Positions 34,205 to 43,494 of a stretch of DNA of 56,162 nt are shown here, piece after piece; position 1 is the stretch's first letter; each line of letters begins with the position of its first letter. Both the position numbers and the translations under genes were made by a program. The stretch is from Paludibacter sp. Its GTDB lineage: Bacteria > Bacteroidota > Bacteroidia > Bacteroidales > Paludibacteraceae. Under the pieces are notes generated by a model. It was given only the letters and a program-made list of their open reading frames with translations, was not told the DNA's origin and searched no databases. The DNA lies in NCBI GenBank assembly GCA_028691965.1, contig JAQUYE010000008.1, forward strand, positions 1-56,162, in the 5' to 3' direction.

Positions 34205-37015
34205 ATGATACAATCCAAAACCCGCCAACCCGGCAATCTGATTCACTACCGTCACCGCGATTGGATGGTGCTGCCTTCCGATGATGCTGAAATTCTCAAA
34301 ATTAAACCCCTGGGTGGTTCCGATGAGGAAATCACAGCCATTTATCTACCCCTTGCTGTTGACCAGGAGAAAATCTCGGATGCTACCTTTCCTGCCCCGC
34401 TTGCTTCGGAAATTGGTGCTTTTGAGACTGCCCGTTTATTATTCGATGCGTCCCGACTGTCGTTTCGTAACTCGGCCGGACCGTTTCGCTGCATGGGGAA
34501 ATTGTCGTTCCGGCCACGGTCGTATCAGTTGGTGCCATTGGTAATGGCACTGAAGCAGGATGTGGTACGACTGATGATTGCCGATGATGTGGGAATTGGT
34601 AAAACCATCGAAGCACTGCTTATTTTAAAAGAAATGATGGAGCGGGGAGAAGTAAAACGGTTTGCGGTGATTTGTCCACCTCACCTCTGCGAACAATGGC
34701 AACAGGAATTGAAGGATAAATTAGCCATCGAAGCGGAAATTATCCGTTCAAGTACTGCTGCACGGCTCGACCGGATGATTCCCGACGATAGCAGTGTGTT
34801 TCAATACCTGCCCTATCAGGTGATTTCCATCGACTACATCAAGGCCGACAAACGCCGGGGGATTTTTCTGCAGGATTGTCCGGAAATGGTCATTGTGGAT
34901 GAAGCTCACACCTGTGCACTGCCCGAAGGTGCCAAATCGAAATCGCAACAACAGCGCTATGCCTTGCTGCACGATTTATCGCGCGATGAGCAGGTGGCAC
35001 GGCATTTTGTGTTGCTCACAGCTACTCCGCATAGCGGGAAAGACGGAGAGTTCACTTCCTTACTCGGATTACTTAAACCTGAATTTGGCACGCTGAATTT
35101 TGAACAGCTGGAAGAAAGTGCCCGTAAAAAGATTGCCCGTCATTTCGTGCAACGCAAACGCAGCAATATAAAACGATGGCTCAACGAACAAACTGAATTT
35201 CCGGATCGCGATTCAAAGGAAATTGGTTATACGCTTTCGCCTGAATATCAGTCTTTTTACCAAAATCTGCTGCGCTTTGCACGTGGCATTTCTGAAATCG
35301 AAAGCTCCACCCGTCAGGCTCAGTTGCTCCGTTCGTGGGCTGCTATCGCCTTGCTGAAAGGAGCCATGTCGAGCCCGGCTATGGCCATCGATATGCTCGA
35401 ACGACGAAAAGATAAACTGCGCACAGAGGACTGGGACGACCTGCCCATCCCCAGTATCGAAGAGACTTTGTTTGAGGAACTGGATTCAGCCACCGATATT
35501 CCCCGACAGGACTTGATTGAATCGGTGGAATACGTTCAGCGGGAAATGGATGAACTTACAGCCTTGCAGCTTGCAGCTAACACATTGCTCGAAAAGGCTG
35601 TCGATCGGAAACTGGAACGAACCGTTAAATTGATTTCCGAATGGTTGAAAGCAGGTTTCGATCCTATTATTTTCTGTCATTATATTTCCACCGCCGATTA
35701 TGTGGCTTCAAAACTTAAACAGCTTCTTCCCAAAAATGTGCATGTCGAAGCCATTACTTCGGAGTTGGCCGATGAGCAGCGCCGCGAGCGAATTGAAATC
35801 ATGGGCAAAGCGGCTAAACGGGTTCTCGTTGCAACCGACTGTCTGAGCGAGGGAATCAACCTTCAGGAGCATTTTACGGCCGTACTTCATTACGATTTGC
35901 CCTGGAATCCCAACCGCATCGAACAACGGGAGGGTAGGGTCGATCGCTTCGGACAAACCGCCAACGAGGTGAAAACCTATGTGCTGTACGGTGAGGATAA
36001 TGCCATGGATACCTTTATCCTCGATGTGCTGATTAAAAAAGTGCGTGAAATTCAGAAGTCCATCGGTGTTACCATCAATATTGGTGAAAACAGCAAATCC
36101 ATCATGGCCGAAGCTGCTCAACGCATTTTGTACGATGAAAGTCAGAAAATTAAACAGTTGCAATTATTCGAAACGTTTTCCAACGATCTGGAACAGGCAC
36201 GCCGAAAAGGCGAAAACCTGAGGAGTATTTTTGCCCACGAATCCATCGATCCGGAAGCAATAAAAAAAGACCTGGAAGAAGTGAACGAAGCCATTGGCGA
36301 TATGCACACCGTAGCCGGTTTTGTGAGCACGGCGGTTTCCCGATTGGGAGGAAGTTGTAAGCCGGATGGAATAGGTCACCTGTTGCAACCGCAAAACCTG
36401 CCTCCTCATATCCGCCGTTTTTTCGGCACACAGCAAACGGTAAAAATCAGTTTCGACTCGCCTACTCCTAAAGGATATCAGTACATCGGTCGTAATCACC
36501 CCTTTGTGGAACAACTCTGTCAGTTTCTGATTGCCATTGCTTTCGAGGAACATCCGGAATATGGCCGCATTGCCCGCGTGTGTGAAGTGCAGACTGATGC
36601 CGTGGAAACCAAAACAACCCTGGTGATGTTCAGGGTACGCAATGTGATTAAAGAAGTGGCATCCACCCGTGAATCGGTCGCCGAGGAAATGTACCTTTGG
36701 GGATACCGTAGCAAAGAGGGTAGTATTGAAACGCTTACGTATGCCGAAGCGAAAGAATTGCTCAATCATGCCCGGGTGTTGACCAACCTGTCACGCGAAC
36801 GACAGGAATCGGACATTGCTCTCGAACTGACCCGCTTCGATCAGATTAAACCGCAGTTTATGCAACTGGCCGTGGAAAGGGCCGAAAACCTGGTTGCTGC
36901 ACATAGTCGTTTTAAAGCACTGATTGGTGGACGACGGTACGAAAAAGCCGAACCAGTGCTTCCTCCCGATGTGATGGGAGTGTATTTGTTACTACCAAAA
37001 CCTAAAATGATATAA
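34205..37015 (+). CDS. SNF2-family helicase (DISARM DrmD-like)
   Basis: This 936-aa protein has an N-terminal PGNLIHYRHRDWMVLPSDD module, typical of DrmD/DpdE-type and HepA-like proteins. The SNF2 motor follows: motif I ADDVGIGKTIEALL (about 125), II VIVDEAHTCALPEG (about 230), III LLTATPHSG (about 270). The C-terminal lobe has LVATDCLSEGINLQ and PWNPNRIEQREGRVDRFGQ (about 540-583). These are complete, so it should be an active ATPase. DrmD is one of two genes that define class 1 DISARM beside drmMI, and a methylase gene lies two genes downstream. It starts 3 bp after the large helicase stop, so they are an operon. Confidence 0.85.
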   Translation: MIQSKTRQPGNLIHYRHRDWMVLPSDDAEILKIKPLGGSDEEITAIYLPLAVDQEKISDATFPAPLASEIGAFETARLLFDASRLSFRNSAGPFRCMGKLSFRPRSYQLVPLVMALKQDVVRLMIADDVGIGKTIEALLILKEMMERGEVKRFAVICPPHLCEQWQQELKDKLAIEAEIIRSSTAARLDRMIPDDSSVFQYLPYQVISIDYIKADKRRGIFLQDCPEMVIVDEAHTCALPEGAKSKSQQQRYALLHDLSRDEQVARHFVLLTATPHSGKDGEFTSLLGLLKPEFGTLNFEQLEESARKKIARHFVQRKRSNIKRWLNEQTEFPDRDSKEIGYTLSPEYQSFYQNLLRFARGISEIESSTRQAQLLRSWAAIALLKGAMSSPAMAIDMLERRKDKLRTEDWDDLPIPSIEETLFEELDSATDIPRQDLIESVEYVQREMDELTALQLAANTLLEKAVDRKLERTVKLISEWLKAGFDPIIFCHYISTADYVASKLKQLLPKNVHVEAITSELADEQRRERIEIMGKAAKRVLVATDCLSEGINLQEHFTAVLHYDLPWNPNRIEQREGRVDRFGQTANEVKTYVLYGEDNAMDTFILDVLIKKVREIQKSIGVTINIGENSKSIMAEAAQRILYDESQKIKQLQLFETFSNDLEQARRKGENLRSIFAHESIDPEAIKKDLEEVNEAIGDMHTVAGFVSTAVSRLGGSCKPDGIGHLLQPQNLPPHIRRFFGTQQTVKISFDSPTPKGYQYIGRNHPFVEQLCQFLIAIAFEEHPEYGRIARVCEVQTDAVETKTTLVMFRVRNVIKEVASTRESVAEEMYLWGYRSKEGSIETLTYAEAKELLNHARVLTNLSRERQESDIALELTRFDQIKPQFMQLAVERAENLVAAHSRFKALIGGRRYEKAEPVLPPDVMGVYLLLPKPKMI

Positions 37016-37040
37016 CCTTTAACTATAAAATTTTTTCTTT

Positions 37041-37850
37041 ATGTCGAAAAAGCAATTTATTCACGTTGATAAGGCAGATATTTCTGTGGTTCCTGTAGGG
37101 AATTCTGACTACATTTCGCTTACCGATATGGCTCACAGTCAGATGGAAGAGCATGTCATTATAAAATGGCTCAGTTTGAAAAGTACCATCGAGTACATTG
37201 GAGAATGGGAAGCTCTTTTTAATCCTGATTTTAATTATACCGAATTCGGTACAATTAAAAATAGTGCAGGGAGTAATAATTTTGTTCTTTCGGTTAAACA
37301 ATGGATTGAAAAAACAAAGGCTGTAGGCGTTGTTGCTAAAGCAGGAAGATATGGTGGAACCTATGCTCATAAAGACATTGCATTTCACTTTGGGATGTGG
37401 ATTAGTCCCCGCTTTCAACTTTTAATGGTGAAAGAATACCAACGTTTAAAAGAAGAAGAACAAAAACAACTCGGTTGGTCGGCCAAACGCGAACTGGCTA
37501 AAATTAACTACCATATTCACACTGATGCAATTAAGCAAAACCTTATTCCGGAAGAGCTCACCAAAGACCAAATCAACTTTGTGTATGCCAACGAAGCGGA
37601 TGTGCTGAATGTCGCACTGTTTGGGGTGACGGCTAAACAATGGCGTGATGCCAATCCGGATTTAAAAGGTAATATCCGCGATTATGCAACGATTAACGAG
37701 TTGATTTGCTTGTCGAACCTCGAAAACCTGAATGCGTTTTGGATTAATGAGGGTTTGCCTCAGCAGGAGCGACTGATAAGGTTGAATCAGGTGGCCATAC
37801 ATCAAATGAAGATACTGCAACAGGTTGAAAAACGTAATTTGCTAAAATAG
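37041..37850 (+). CDS. KilA-N domain DNA-binding protein
   Basis: This 269-aa protein has a KilA-N-like N-terminal half (about 25-130): ISLTDMAHSQMEEHVIIKWL, YIGEWEALFNPDFN, AKAGRYGGTYAHKDIAFHFG and MWISPRFQLLMVKEYQRL. A helical C-terminal half (about 140-269, LTKDQINFVYANEADVLNVAL) follows. KilA-N domains bind DNA and are common in phages and mobile elements; this longer form is frequent near restriction-type genes. It lies 25 bp after the SNF2 gene and 6 bp before the methylase gene, within the same operon. A role in recognising or regulating target DNA is inference. Confidence 0.85.
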   Translation: MSKKQFIHVDKADISVVPVGNSDYISLTDMAHSQMEEHVIIKWLSLKSTIEYIGEWEALFNPDFNYTEFGTIKNSAGSNNFVLSVKQWIEKTKAVGVVAKAGRYGGTYAHKDIAFHFGMWISPRFQLLMVKEYQRLKEEEQKQLGWSAKRELAKINYHIHTDAIKQNLIPEELTKDQINFVYANEADVLNVALFGVTAKQWRDANPDLKGNIRDYATINELICLSNLENLNAFWINEGLPQQERLIRLNQVAIHQMKILQQVEKRNLLK

Positions 37851-37856
37851 AAGGTA

Positions 37857-40800
37857 ATGAACTACACCGCCATTCATATTCAGGGAAATATCCTCTCCAG
37901 CGAAATCCTGGAAAAAATTCGTACTGAAGATATTCGGTATCAAAAAGCAACGGATTTTGGGCTGCACCCCAACGCTCCGGTGCGCGACGAAATTAACTTA
38001 GCCTGGAGCATTGCCGTTACGAGTTGGAATGCCTTCGGCATGAAGCGGGAGCAGCTCAGCGATACCGATTCGGGTACCAGCGAAACGCGCCGCTACTGGA
38101 TGCTGCCGTTGTTGCAGCAAATCCTGGGATACGAAATCGCTATTTCCACAGCCGAAATTATCAACGGAAAATCCTATGCCATCAGTCACCGCGCTTCCAA
38201 CCGCGATGGATTTCCGGTGCATATCGTGGGGGTGAATCAGTCGCTCGATAAGCGTCCCGAAACAGGTGGAACCCGCTTATCGCCTCATGCGCTGGTGCAG
38301 GAATATGTGAACAGCACCGAACATTTGTACGCCCTCGTGAGCAATGGCCGACACCTACGCTTGTTGCGCGATGCCACCCGCCTCAGTCGGTTGAGTTACC
38401 TGGAGTTCGATCTCGAACAAATCATGGAGCAGGGCCTTTACACCGAATTTGCCCTGCTGTATCGCGCACTGCATGCCTCCCGGATGCCGGTTCAAAAAGA
38501 ATCGGGTGCCGAAAGTGTGATGGAGTACTACCACCAGGAAGCGCTGTCTTCGGGTTCGCGCATCCGTGAGCGGTTGAGCGGGGCGGTCGAAAATTCGATA
38601 CGGGAGCTGGCCAATGGCTTGTTGCACTATCCGGCCAACGAGGAATTACGCCGTCTGGTGCTCGATGGGCGCATTCTTCCCACTGATTATTACCTCTACA
38701 CCCTGCGGTTGGTATATCGCATTCTTTTCTTATTGGTGATTGAAGAACGCAAACTGATTTACGGCGAAAAGCTGGATGAAGGGCTGCTGAAAAAACGAAA
38801 TATCTACTACGATTTTTACAGCGTTCGGCGGCTTACCCTGCTGGCAGAAAAATTAGTGTATGTCGATTCGCGCAAGTGCGACCTGTGGCAATCGCTTATC
38901 ACCACGTTCAGTCTGTTCGAAAATCAGGAATTGGGCAGCAAATTAGGGATTTCACCCCTGGGTTCGGGTTTGTTTGCCCCCGATGCACTCGGCGAACTGA
39001 AATACCAGCAGTTGAGTAACGAGAGTTTGCTGAAGGTGCTGCGGTACCTGGTGACGTTCGAGAATGAAAACCTTCAGCGGGTTCGGGTGAATTATGCCGA
39101 TTTGGATGTGGAAGAATTTGGCTCGGTGTACGAAGGGTTACTCGAATACGATCCCGAAATTACGGACAATGCCGGTCAGCCGGTATTTGGATTTGTGGCG
39201 GGAACAGGTCGCTCTTCGAGTGGTTCGCATTATACTCCCGAAGAATTGGTAAAGCCACTCATTACCCATTCCTTAGATTATTTGATAGAAGAAAGGCTAC
39301 AAAAACCAGAGCAATTCCTGGATGTTGCTAAGCGTTCAACGCTTTCGCGCCCCCAGCAAACCGAAGCGGCATTGCTATCGCTTACCATATGCGATGTTGC
39401 CTGTGGTAGCGGACATATTTTGCTTTCTGCCGCCCGTAGGGTGGGGTTCGAATTAGCGAAAGTACGCAGCGGCGAAGACCAGCCCACTCCCACAGCCATG
39501 CGCATGGCAGTGCGCGATGTCATCAGTCATTGCATTTACGGAGTCGATCTCAATCCCTTAGCGGTGGAGCTGTGCAAAGTAGCCCTGTGGCTCGAAGCCC
39601 ACGAACCAGGACAGCCGCTCAACTTCCTCGATCACCGCATTAAGTGCGGAAATGCCATTGTGGGATTGGCGCACCGCGAAGAGTTGGAGAAAGGAATTGC
39701 CACTGAGGCCTTCAAAACGCTGCCGGGCGATGAAAAGGAGTTGGCCAAACTTTTCAGGGATCAGAATATCAAAGACCGGAAACTATACGAAGCCAATACG
39801 CTCGATTACAAACTCGATTTTGAAGCCACTACCAACCATTCGGTGCACGAAGCCCTGGCCGAATACCGCTCGTTTGTGAGCCAACCCGAAACCACGCCCG
39901 ACGAAATAGCACGCAAAGCCAGTGCTTACAACCGTTTCATCAATGGCCGTGGTTATGGTTTCCTGAAAGCCATGGCCGACACGCAGGTAGCCCAGTTTTT
40001 TATCGCCAAAACCACGGCCAACAAGGATTATTTGATTACCGATGCCGAATACCGGCAAATTCTCACCGGTCACCAGGGCTGGCAGGATCGGCGCATGGCG
40101 ATGGCCAATGCCGTTGCGCAGGAAAAACGGGTTTTTCATTGGTTTTTGGAGTTTCCGGAGGTGTTTGCGGGGGGGAAAGCAACCGGGAATGAAAATCTCA
40201 AGTTGAGCCAATCAGCCGAAGAACCAGGTGCTGAACGAAGTCAAAGCGGTGGATTTGATTGTATTTTAGGGAATCCACCGTTTTTGGGAGGTCAGAAACT
40301 TTCGGGCAGTTATGGCGATAACTTCCTCGAATGCATTAAGTACGAGTTTGCTCCCATCGGTGCTGTCGATTTGGTAACCTATTTCTTTCGCCGGATTTTT
40401 ACCCTGATTAAGCCCGGCGGATTCCAATCGTTGATTTCTACCAATACCATTGCTCAGGGAAAAGCAAGGGAAGATGGGCTGGATGTGATTATGCAGCACG
40501 GAGGTTCGATTAATCATGCCGTGCGCAGCATGCGATGGCCGGGAATTGCCGCGGTAGAAGTGGCGCTGGTAACCATCACCAAACAAAACTGGCAACTGAA
40601 GCGGGTGCTCGATGGTAAGGAAGTGAAAACGATAACTCCTTACCTCGATGATGCTGTAACCATTGGAAATCCTCATCCTCTGAAACAAAACGAAGGAAAA
40701 AGTTTTCAGGGAAGTATTGTGTTGGGCAAAGGATTTATTCTTACACCCGAAGAAGCTCAGGCGCTGATTGAGAAGGATCCCCGAAATAAAGAAGTGTTGT

Positions 40801-41981
40801 TCCCATATCTGAATGGCGATGATTTGAATAATAATCCGGACCAAAGGCCGAGCAGGTGGGTGATTAATTTCTTTGATTGGACGGAGGAGAAGGCGAGGGA
40901 ATATCCGGATTGCTATAAAATAATTGAAGAAAAAGTAAAGCCTGAAAGGCAACGCTGGGCATTGGATAAAAATGGAAATGAAATTGTTGGTGAATATGCG
41001 TTAAGAAAACCATTGCCGGAAAAGTGGTGGATTTATGGAGAAAAGAGGCCGGGGTTGTATCGTGCAATATCAAAAATGGATAATGTTTTAGTAGTAGCAA
41101 AAACCGCCAAGTATATTGGAACTTTTCTGTATAATTCAAAAATAGTATTGGATCAGTCTCTTACTATCGGTGTATATAAAGATTTCAAGAGTATTGCAAT
41201 TATTCAATGTAGTCTTTGTGATGTGTACTCAAAGACGTTTGGAACTACTATGGAAACAAGATTCAGATTTAATATTGAGAATCTCGAAACCTTCCCTTTT
41301 CCTCAAAACCTTACCACCTCACAGGTACAAAAGCTCGAAGAAATAGGCGAAACCTACCACGAACACCGACGTCAACTCATGTTACGCATGCAGTTAGGCT
41401 TAACCAAAACCTACAATGCTTTTCATGCGAAGGAGATTCAAGAATCAAGAATCAAGAGTCAAGACTTGAAGGAACTGGATAAGAAGACCATCGAAAAGCA
41501 ATACGGTAAAGAAGTCTGGAACCTTTGGAACCACCTGCAGAAACACAGCCATTCCGACCAGGTCGAAACTTCAGAAGAAGCTTCAGTCTGCACCCTCGAG
41601 GAAGCCATTTCCGGCATTGTAGAACTCCGTCGGTTGCATGTGCTGATGGACGAAGCCGTGCTCGAAGCTTATAGCTGGAACGTCGATCGTCCACAGCAAC
41701 CCGCCATCAGGCTCAGGCACGATTTCTACGAAGTGGATTACCTGCCCGAGAACGACCGCATCCGCTTCACGATTCATCCCGATGCACGCAAGGCAGTGCT
41801 CAAGCGCCTGTTGGAGCTCAACCGCAAAATCCACGACGAAGAAGTAGCGGCCGGATTGTGGGACAAAAAAACTACTTCCAAAAAAGCTGCGAAAGCCTAC
41901 CCGAAAGTTGGTAAAACAACTTTAAAAGCCAGCGAGCCGGAAGCAGGGTATGGAGGTTTGTTTGATGGGGTGGAGGAGTGA
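37857..41981 (+). CDS. large adenine-N6 DNA methyltransferase (Eco57I/DrmMI-like)
   Basis: This 1,374-aa protein has SAM motif I DVACGSGHILLSAARR (about 512) and the N6-adenine catalytic motif IV ILGNPPFLGG (about 805), inside an Eco57I-type MTase domain. A target-recognition-like region is near 930-1180 (PYLNGDDLNNNPDQRPSRWV; PFPQNLTTSQVQKLEEIGET). The N-terminal half (1-480) resembles the degraded nuclease/helical part of type IIG and DISARM-type methylases; no D-ExK catalytic set is visible, so it probably only methylates. It is the fourth gene of the island operon, 6 bp after the KilA-N gene. It would mark host DNA in a DISARM-like system. Confidence 0.87.
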   Translation: MNYTAIHIQGNILSSEILEKIRTEDIRYQKATDFGLHPNAPVRDEINLAWSIAVTSWNAFGMKREQLSDTDSGTSETRRYWMLPLLQQILGYEIAISTAEIINGKSYAISHRASNRDGFPVHIVGVNQSLDKRPETGGTRLSPHALVQEYVNSTEHLYALVSNGRHLRLLRDATRLSRLSYLEFDLEQIMEQGLYTEFALLYRALHASRMPVQKESGAESVMEYYHQEALSSGSRIRERLSGAVENSIRELANGLLHYPANEELRRLVLDGRILPTDYYLYTLRLVYRILFLLVIEERKLIYGEKLDEGLLKKRNIYYDFYSVRRLTLLAEKLVYVDSRKCDLWQSLITTFSLFENQELGSKLGISPLGSGLFAPDALGELKYQQLSNESLLKVLRYLVTFENENLQRVRVNYADLDVEEFGSVYEGLLEYDPEITDNAGQPVFGFVAGTGRSSSGSHYTPEELVKPLITHSLDYLIEERLQKPEQFLDVAKRSTLSRPQQTEAALLSLTICDVACGSGHILLSAARRVGFELAKVRSGEDQPTPTAMRMAVRDVISHCIYGVDLNPLAVELCKVALWLEAHEPGQPLNFLDHRIKCGNAIVGLAHREELEKGIATEAFKTLPGDEKELAKLFRDQNIKDRKLYEANTLDYKLDFEATTNHSVHEALAEYRSFVSQPETTPDEIARKASAYNRFINGRGYGFLKAMADTQVAQFFIAKTTANKDYLITDAEYRQILTGHQGWQDRRMAMANAVAQEKRVFHWFLEFPEVFAGGKATGNENLKLSQSAEEPGAERSQSGGFDCILGNPPFLGGQKLSGSYGDNFLECIKYEFAPIGAVDLVTYFFRRIFTLIKPGGFQSLISTNTIAQGKAREDGLDVIMQHGGSINHAVRSMRWPGIAAVEVALVTITKQNWQLKRVLDGKEVKTITPYLDDAVTIGNPHPLKQNEGKSFQGSIVLGKGFILTPEEAQALIEKDPRNKEVLFPYLNGDDLNNNPDQRPSRWVINFFDWTEEKAREYPDCYKIIEEKVKPERQRWALDKNGNEIVGEYALRKPLPEKWWIYGEKRPGLYRAISKMDNVLVVAKTAKYIGTFLYNSKIVLDQSLTIGVYKDFKSIAIIQCSLCDVYSKTFGTTMETRFRFNIENLETFPFPQNLTTSQVQKLEEIGETYHEHRRQLMLRMQLGLTKTYNAFHAKEIQESRIKSQDLKELDKKTIEKQYGKEVWNLWNHLQKHSHSDQVETSEEASVCTLEEAISGIVELRRLHVLMDEAVLEAYSWNVDRPQQPAIRLRHDFYEVDYLPENDRIRFTIHPDARKAVLKRLLELNRKIHDEEVAAGLWDKKTTSKKAAKAYPKVGKTTLKASEPEAGYGGLFDGVEE

Positions 41982-41982
41982 A

Positions 41983-42120
41983 AAAAAGAAAGACACCAAC
42001 CAAGGTTTGATGTCTTTCAGCTATCGTAGGGAGGTTGGTCTTTTCTGAGGAACTCTACAGTTCTCATATCCAGAAGGACGCTCTCCCTTTATAAGATAAT
42101 GTTATTGATGCATTGAATAA
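41983..42120 (-). ncRNA. candidate structured small RNA on the minus strand
   Basis: Minus-strand reading: TATCTTTG (42126-42133), then about 135 bases that can fold into a rod. The rod is closed by GGGAG/CTCCC (42028-42034 with 42087-42092), with inner helices GAACT/AGTTC (42052-42066 region). A separate hairpin 42019-41989 has a GAAAGACA/TGTCTTTC stem and is followed by seven T. In the terminator hairpin the one non-Watson-Crick pair is G-U as RNA on this strand but C-A on the other, supporting this direction. The TTG element is not clear. The same DNA on the plus strand also folds, so an untranslated-leader structure is an alternative. Confidence 0.4.
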
Positions 42121-42143
42121 TGGTGCAAAGATAGATAATTTTG
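42113..42143 (+). promoter_or_regulatory. promoter of the PLD-like gene, overlapping a minus-strand -7 box
   Basis: TTG at 42113-42115, 20 bases, then TAATTTTG at 42136-42143 matches the Bacteroidota promoter. Transcription would start near 42150, leaving about 17 bases before ATG 42167. The minus-strand TATCTTTG at 42126-42133 lies inside the same interval, so the PLD-like gene and the candidate RNA could be alternatives at one site. Confidence 0.5.
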
Positions 42144-42166
42144 TTAGAAATTTAGATATTAAAACT

Positions 42167-43483
42167 ATGAACTACATCCATTCCTTCACCGAATCCGACT
42201 TGTGTAACGTAATCCTTCAGACACAAAAGTCGCTGTATATCTGTATGCCTCTTCTTCAACCGGAAGTAATAAATGCTATTGATCAACTTCAGTACGAATC
42301 TTCAATCGAAGTTTCAATCAATATAGGCATCGATTTTTCACCGGAAACCTTTCGACAAGGCTATGGCGAAATTGAAAACTATGAAGAACTGAACAGAGCT
42401 GGATATACTATCAAGAACTTCAAAGACAATCGTATATCATTTGTAATCTCCGATGATACCGGCTATTTCTTGTTTTTTGAGTCGAGGTATTTTATTCCGG
42501 CAAACAAACCGACTTATAATGCGGTCAGTATCGACCCAATTTCAATCATCAGGTTGAAACAGCATTTTTTTGATGCGTACAAAAGTGAAGCGGAATACAA
42601 AAATGAAATTGCAAATTCGTTTGTAGATGAAACGGTTAGGCTGAATACTATACGAGAAGAGTATGCAAACAAATCCTCCATCGAAAAGTCGGAATTAAGT
42701 GATTCAGCGTTGAAGCAGGTGACGGAAGACCTTAAAAAGAATCCTCCATTGAAGCCGGATTATCAGCGGATAGTCAGGTTTTATACGCATAAGTTTCAGT
42801 ATATCAAGTTAGAATACAAAGGGGCCAACCTTCAATCAAAAAAAATAGATATTCCCTCCAGGATATTGCCAATTAAAAATGCTACTTTCAAAAAGAATCT
42901 GGAAACAAAATTAAATCTTTTTACGAACAGAGATTCTGAATTTTTTAACGACCTGGAAGAAATGAATAACAGGGTAAAGGCTCTGAGAGAAAAATACCTG
43001 ACACCTTTGACATCCAGGAAAGTGAGTATCCTTAAAAGCTTTCAGAAAAGTGAATTTAAAGAGGCAGTTGAAGAGCTTAAAAAGGATATCGAAGCTCTGT
43101 CGAATAAAAATCTTCTACAAGTTGCTCAAGCAATATCAGAAACCAAGGTGGAGATAAGCAAACAGTTAAAAGAGTTTTTTATTCAATACAAGGAAGAGTT
43201 TCCTTCTTACAATACCTTGTTTAGAGATGCTGAAGAGAGTTATGTAATGAACGAAATCGATAATTATGTTGACCAGGTGATAGCACAAATTAAGTGGCCT
43301 GCTGCACATCAATTGTTTGAGAAATTTAATCTGGAAGCCATACCCAGTGGTATTACCTATGAGGATTTAACGAATGAATCGTTAATCAGAGAGTTGAAAG
43401 AAAGAGGCTTGTTTGATGATGAGGATGATGATAACTTAGCTGTTTTTAGCGAAGGAATAGAACTTATTCCGTTAGACAAATAA
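42167..43483 (+). CDS. PLD-fold-like protein without the HKD motif (possible DrmC counterpart)
   Basis: This is 438 aa from ATG 42167. The N-terminal 130 residues (SLYICMPLLQPEVINAIDQL, INIGIDFSPETFRQGYGEIE, ISFVISDDTGYFLFFESRYF) follow the strand/helix order of phospholipase D-like nuclease repeats. The HxKxxxxD motif is absent anywhere in the protein. The rest is long charged helices (about 160-370), likely coiled coil. In DISARM, the fifth gene drmC encodes a PLD protein, which makes the position suggestive. Here catalysis is unlikely, so it may be structural. I could not identify the family with certainty. It follows the candidate RNA/promoter and precedes a small orphan gene by 11 bp. 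Confidence 0.65.
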   Translation: MNYIHSFTESDLCNVILQTQKSLYICMPLLQPEVINAIDQLQYESSIEVSINIGIDFSPETFRQGYGEIENYEELNRAGYTIKNFKDNRISFVISDDTGYFLFFESRYFIPANKPTYNAVSIDPISIIRLKQHFFDAYKSEAEYKNEIANSFVDETVRLNTIREEYANKSSIEKSELSDSALKQVTEDLKKNPPLKPDYQRIVRFYTHKFQYIKLEYKGANLQSKKIDIPSRILPIKNATFKKNLETKLNLFTNRDSEFFNDLEEMNNRVKALREKYLTPLTSRKVSILKSFQKSEFKEAVEELKKDIEALSNKNLLQVAQAISETKVEISKQLKEFFIQYKEEFPSYNTLFRDAEESYVMNEIDNYVDQVIAQIKWPAAHQLFEKFNLEAIPSGITYEDLTNESLIRELKERGLFDDEDDDNLAVFSEGIELIPLDK

Positions 43484-43494
43484 TAATACCCGCC

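Noticed and set aside
41983-42120. 6S RNA or SRP RNA identity for the candidate RNA
   Set aside because: The rod shape is compatible with 6S, but no family-specific sequence motif could be confirmed, and the SRP tetraloop region is absent.
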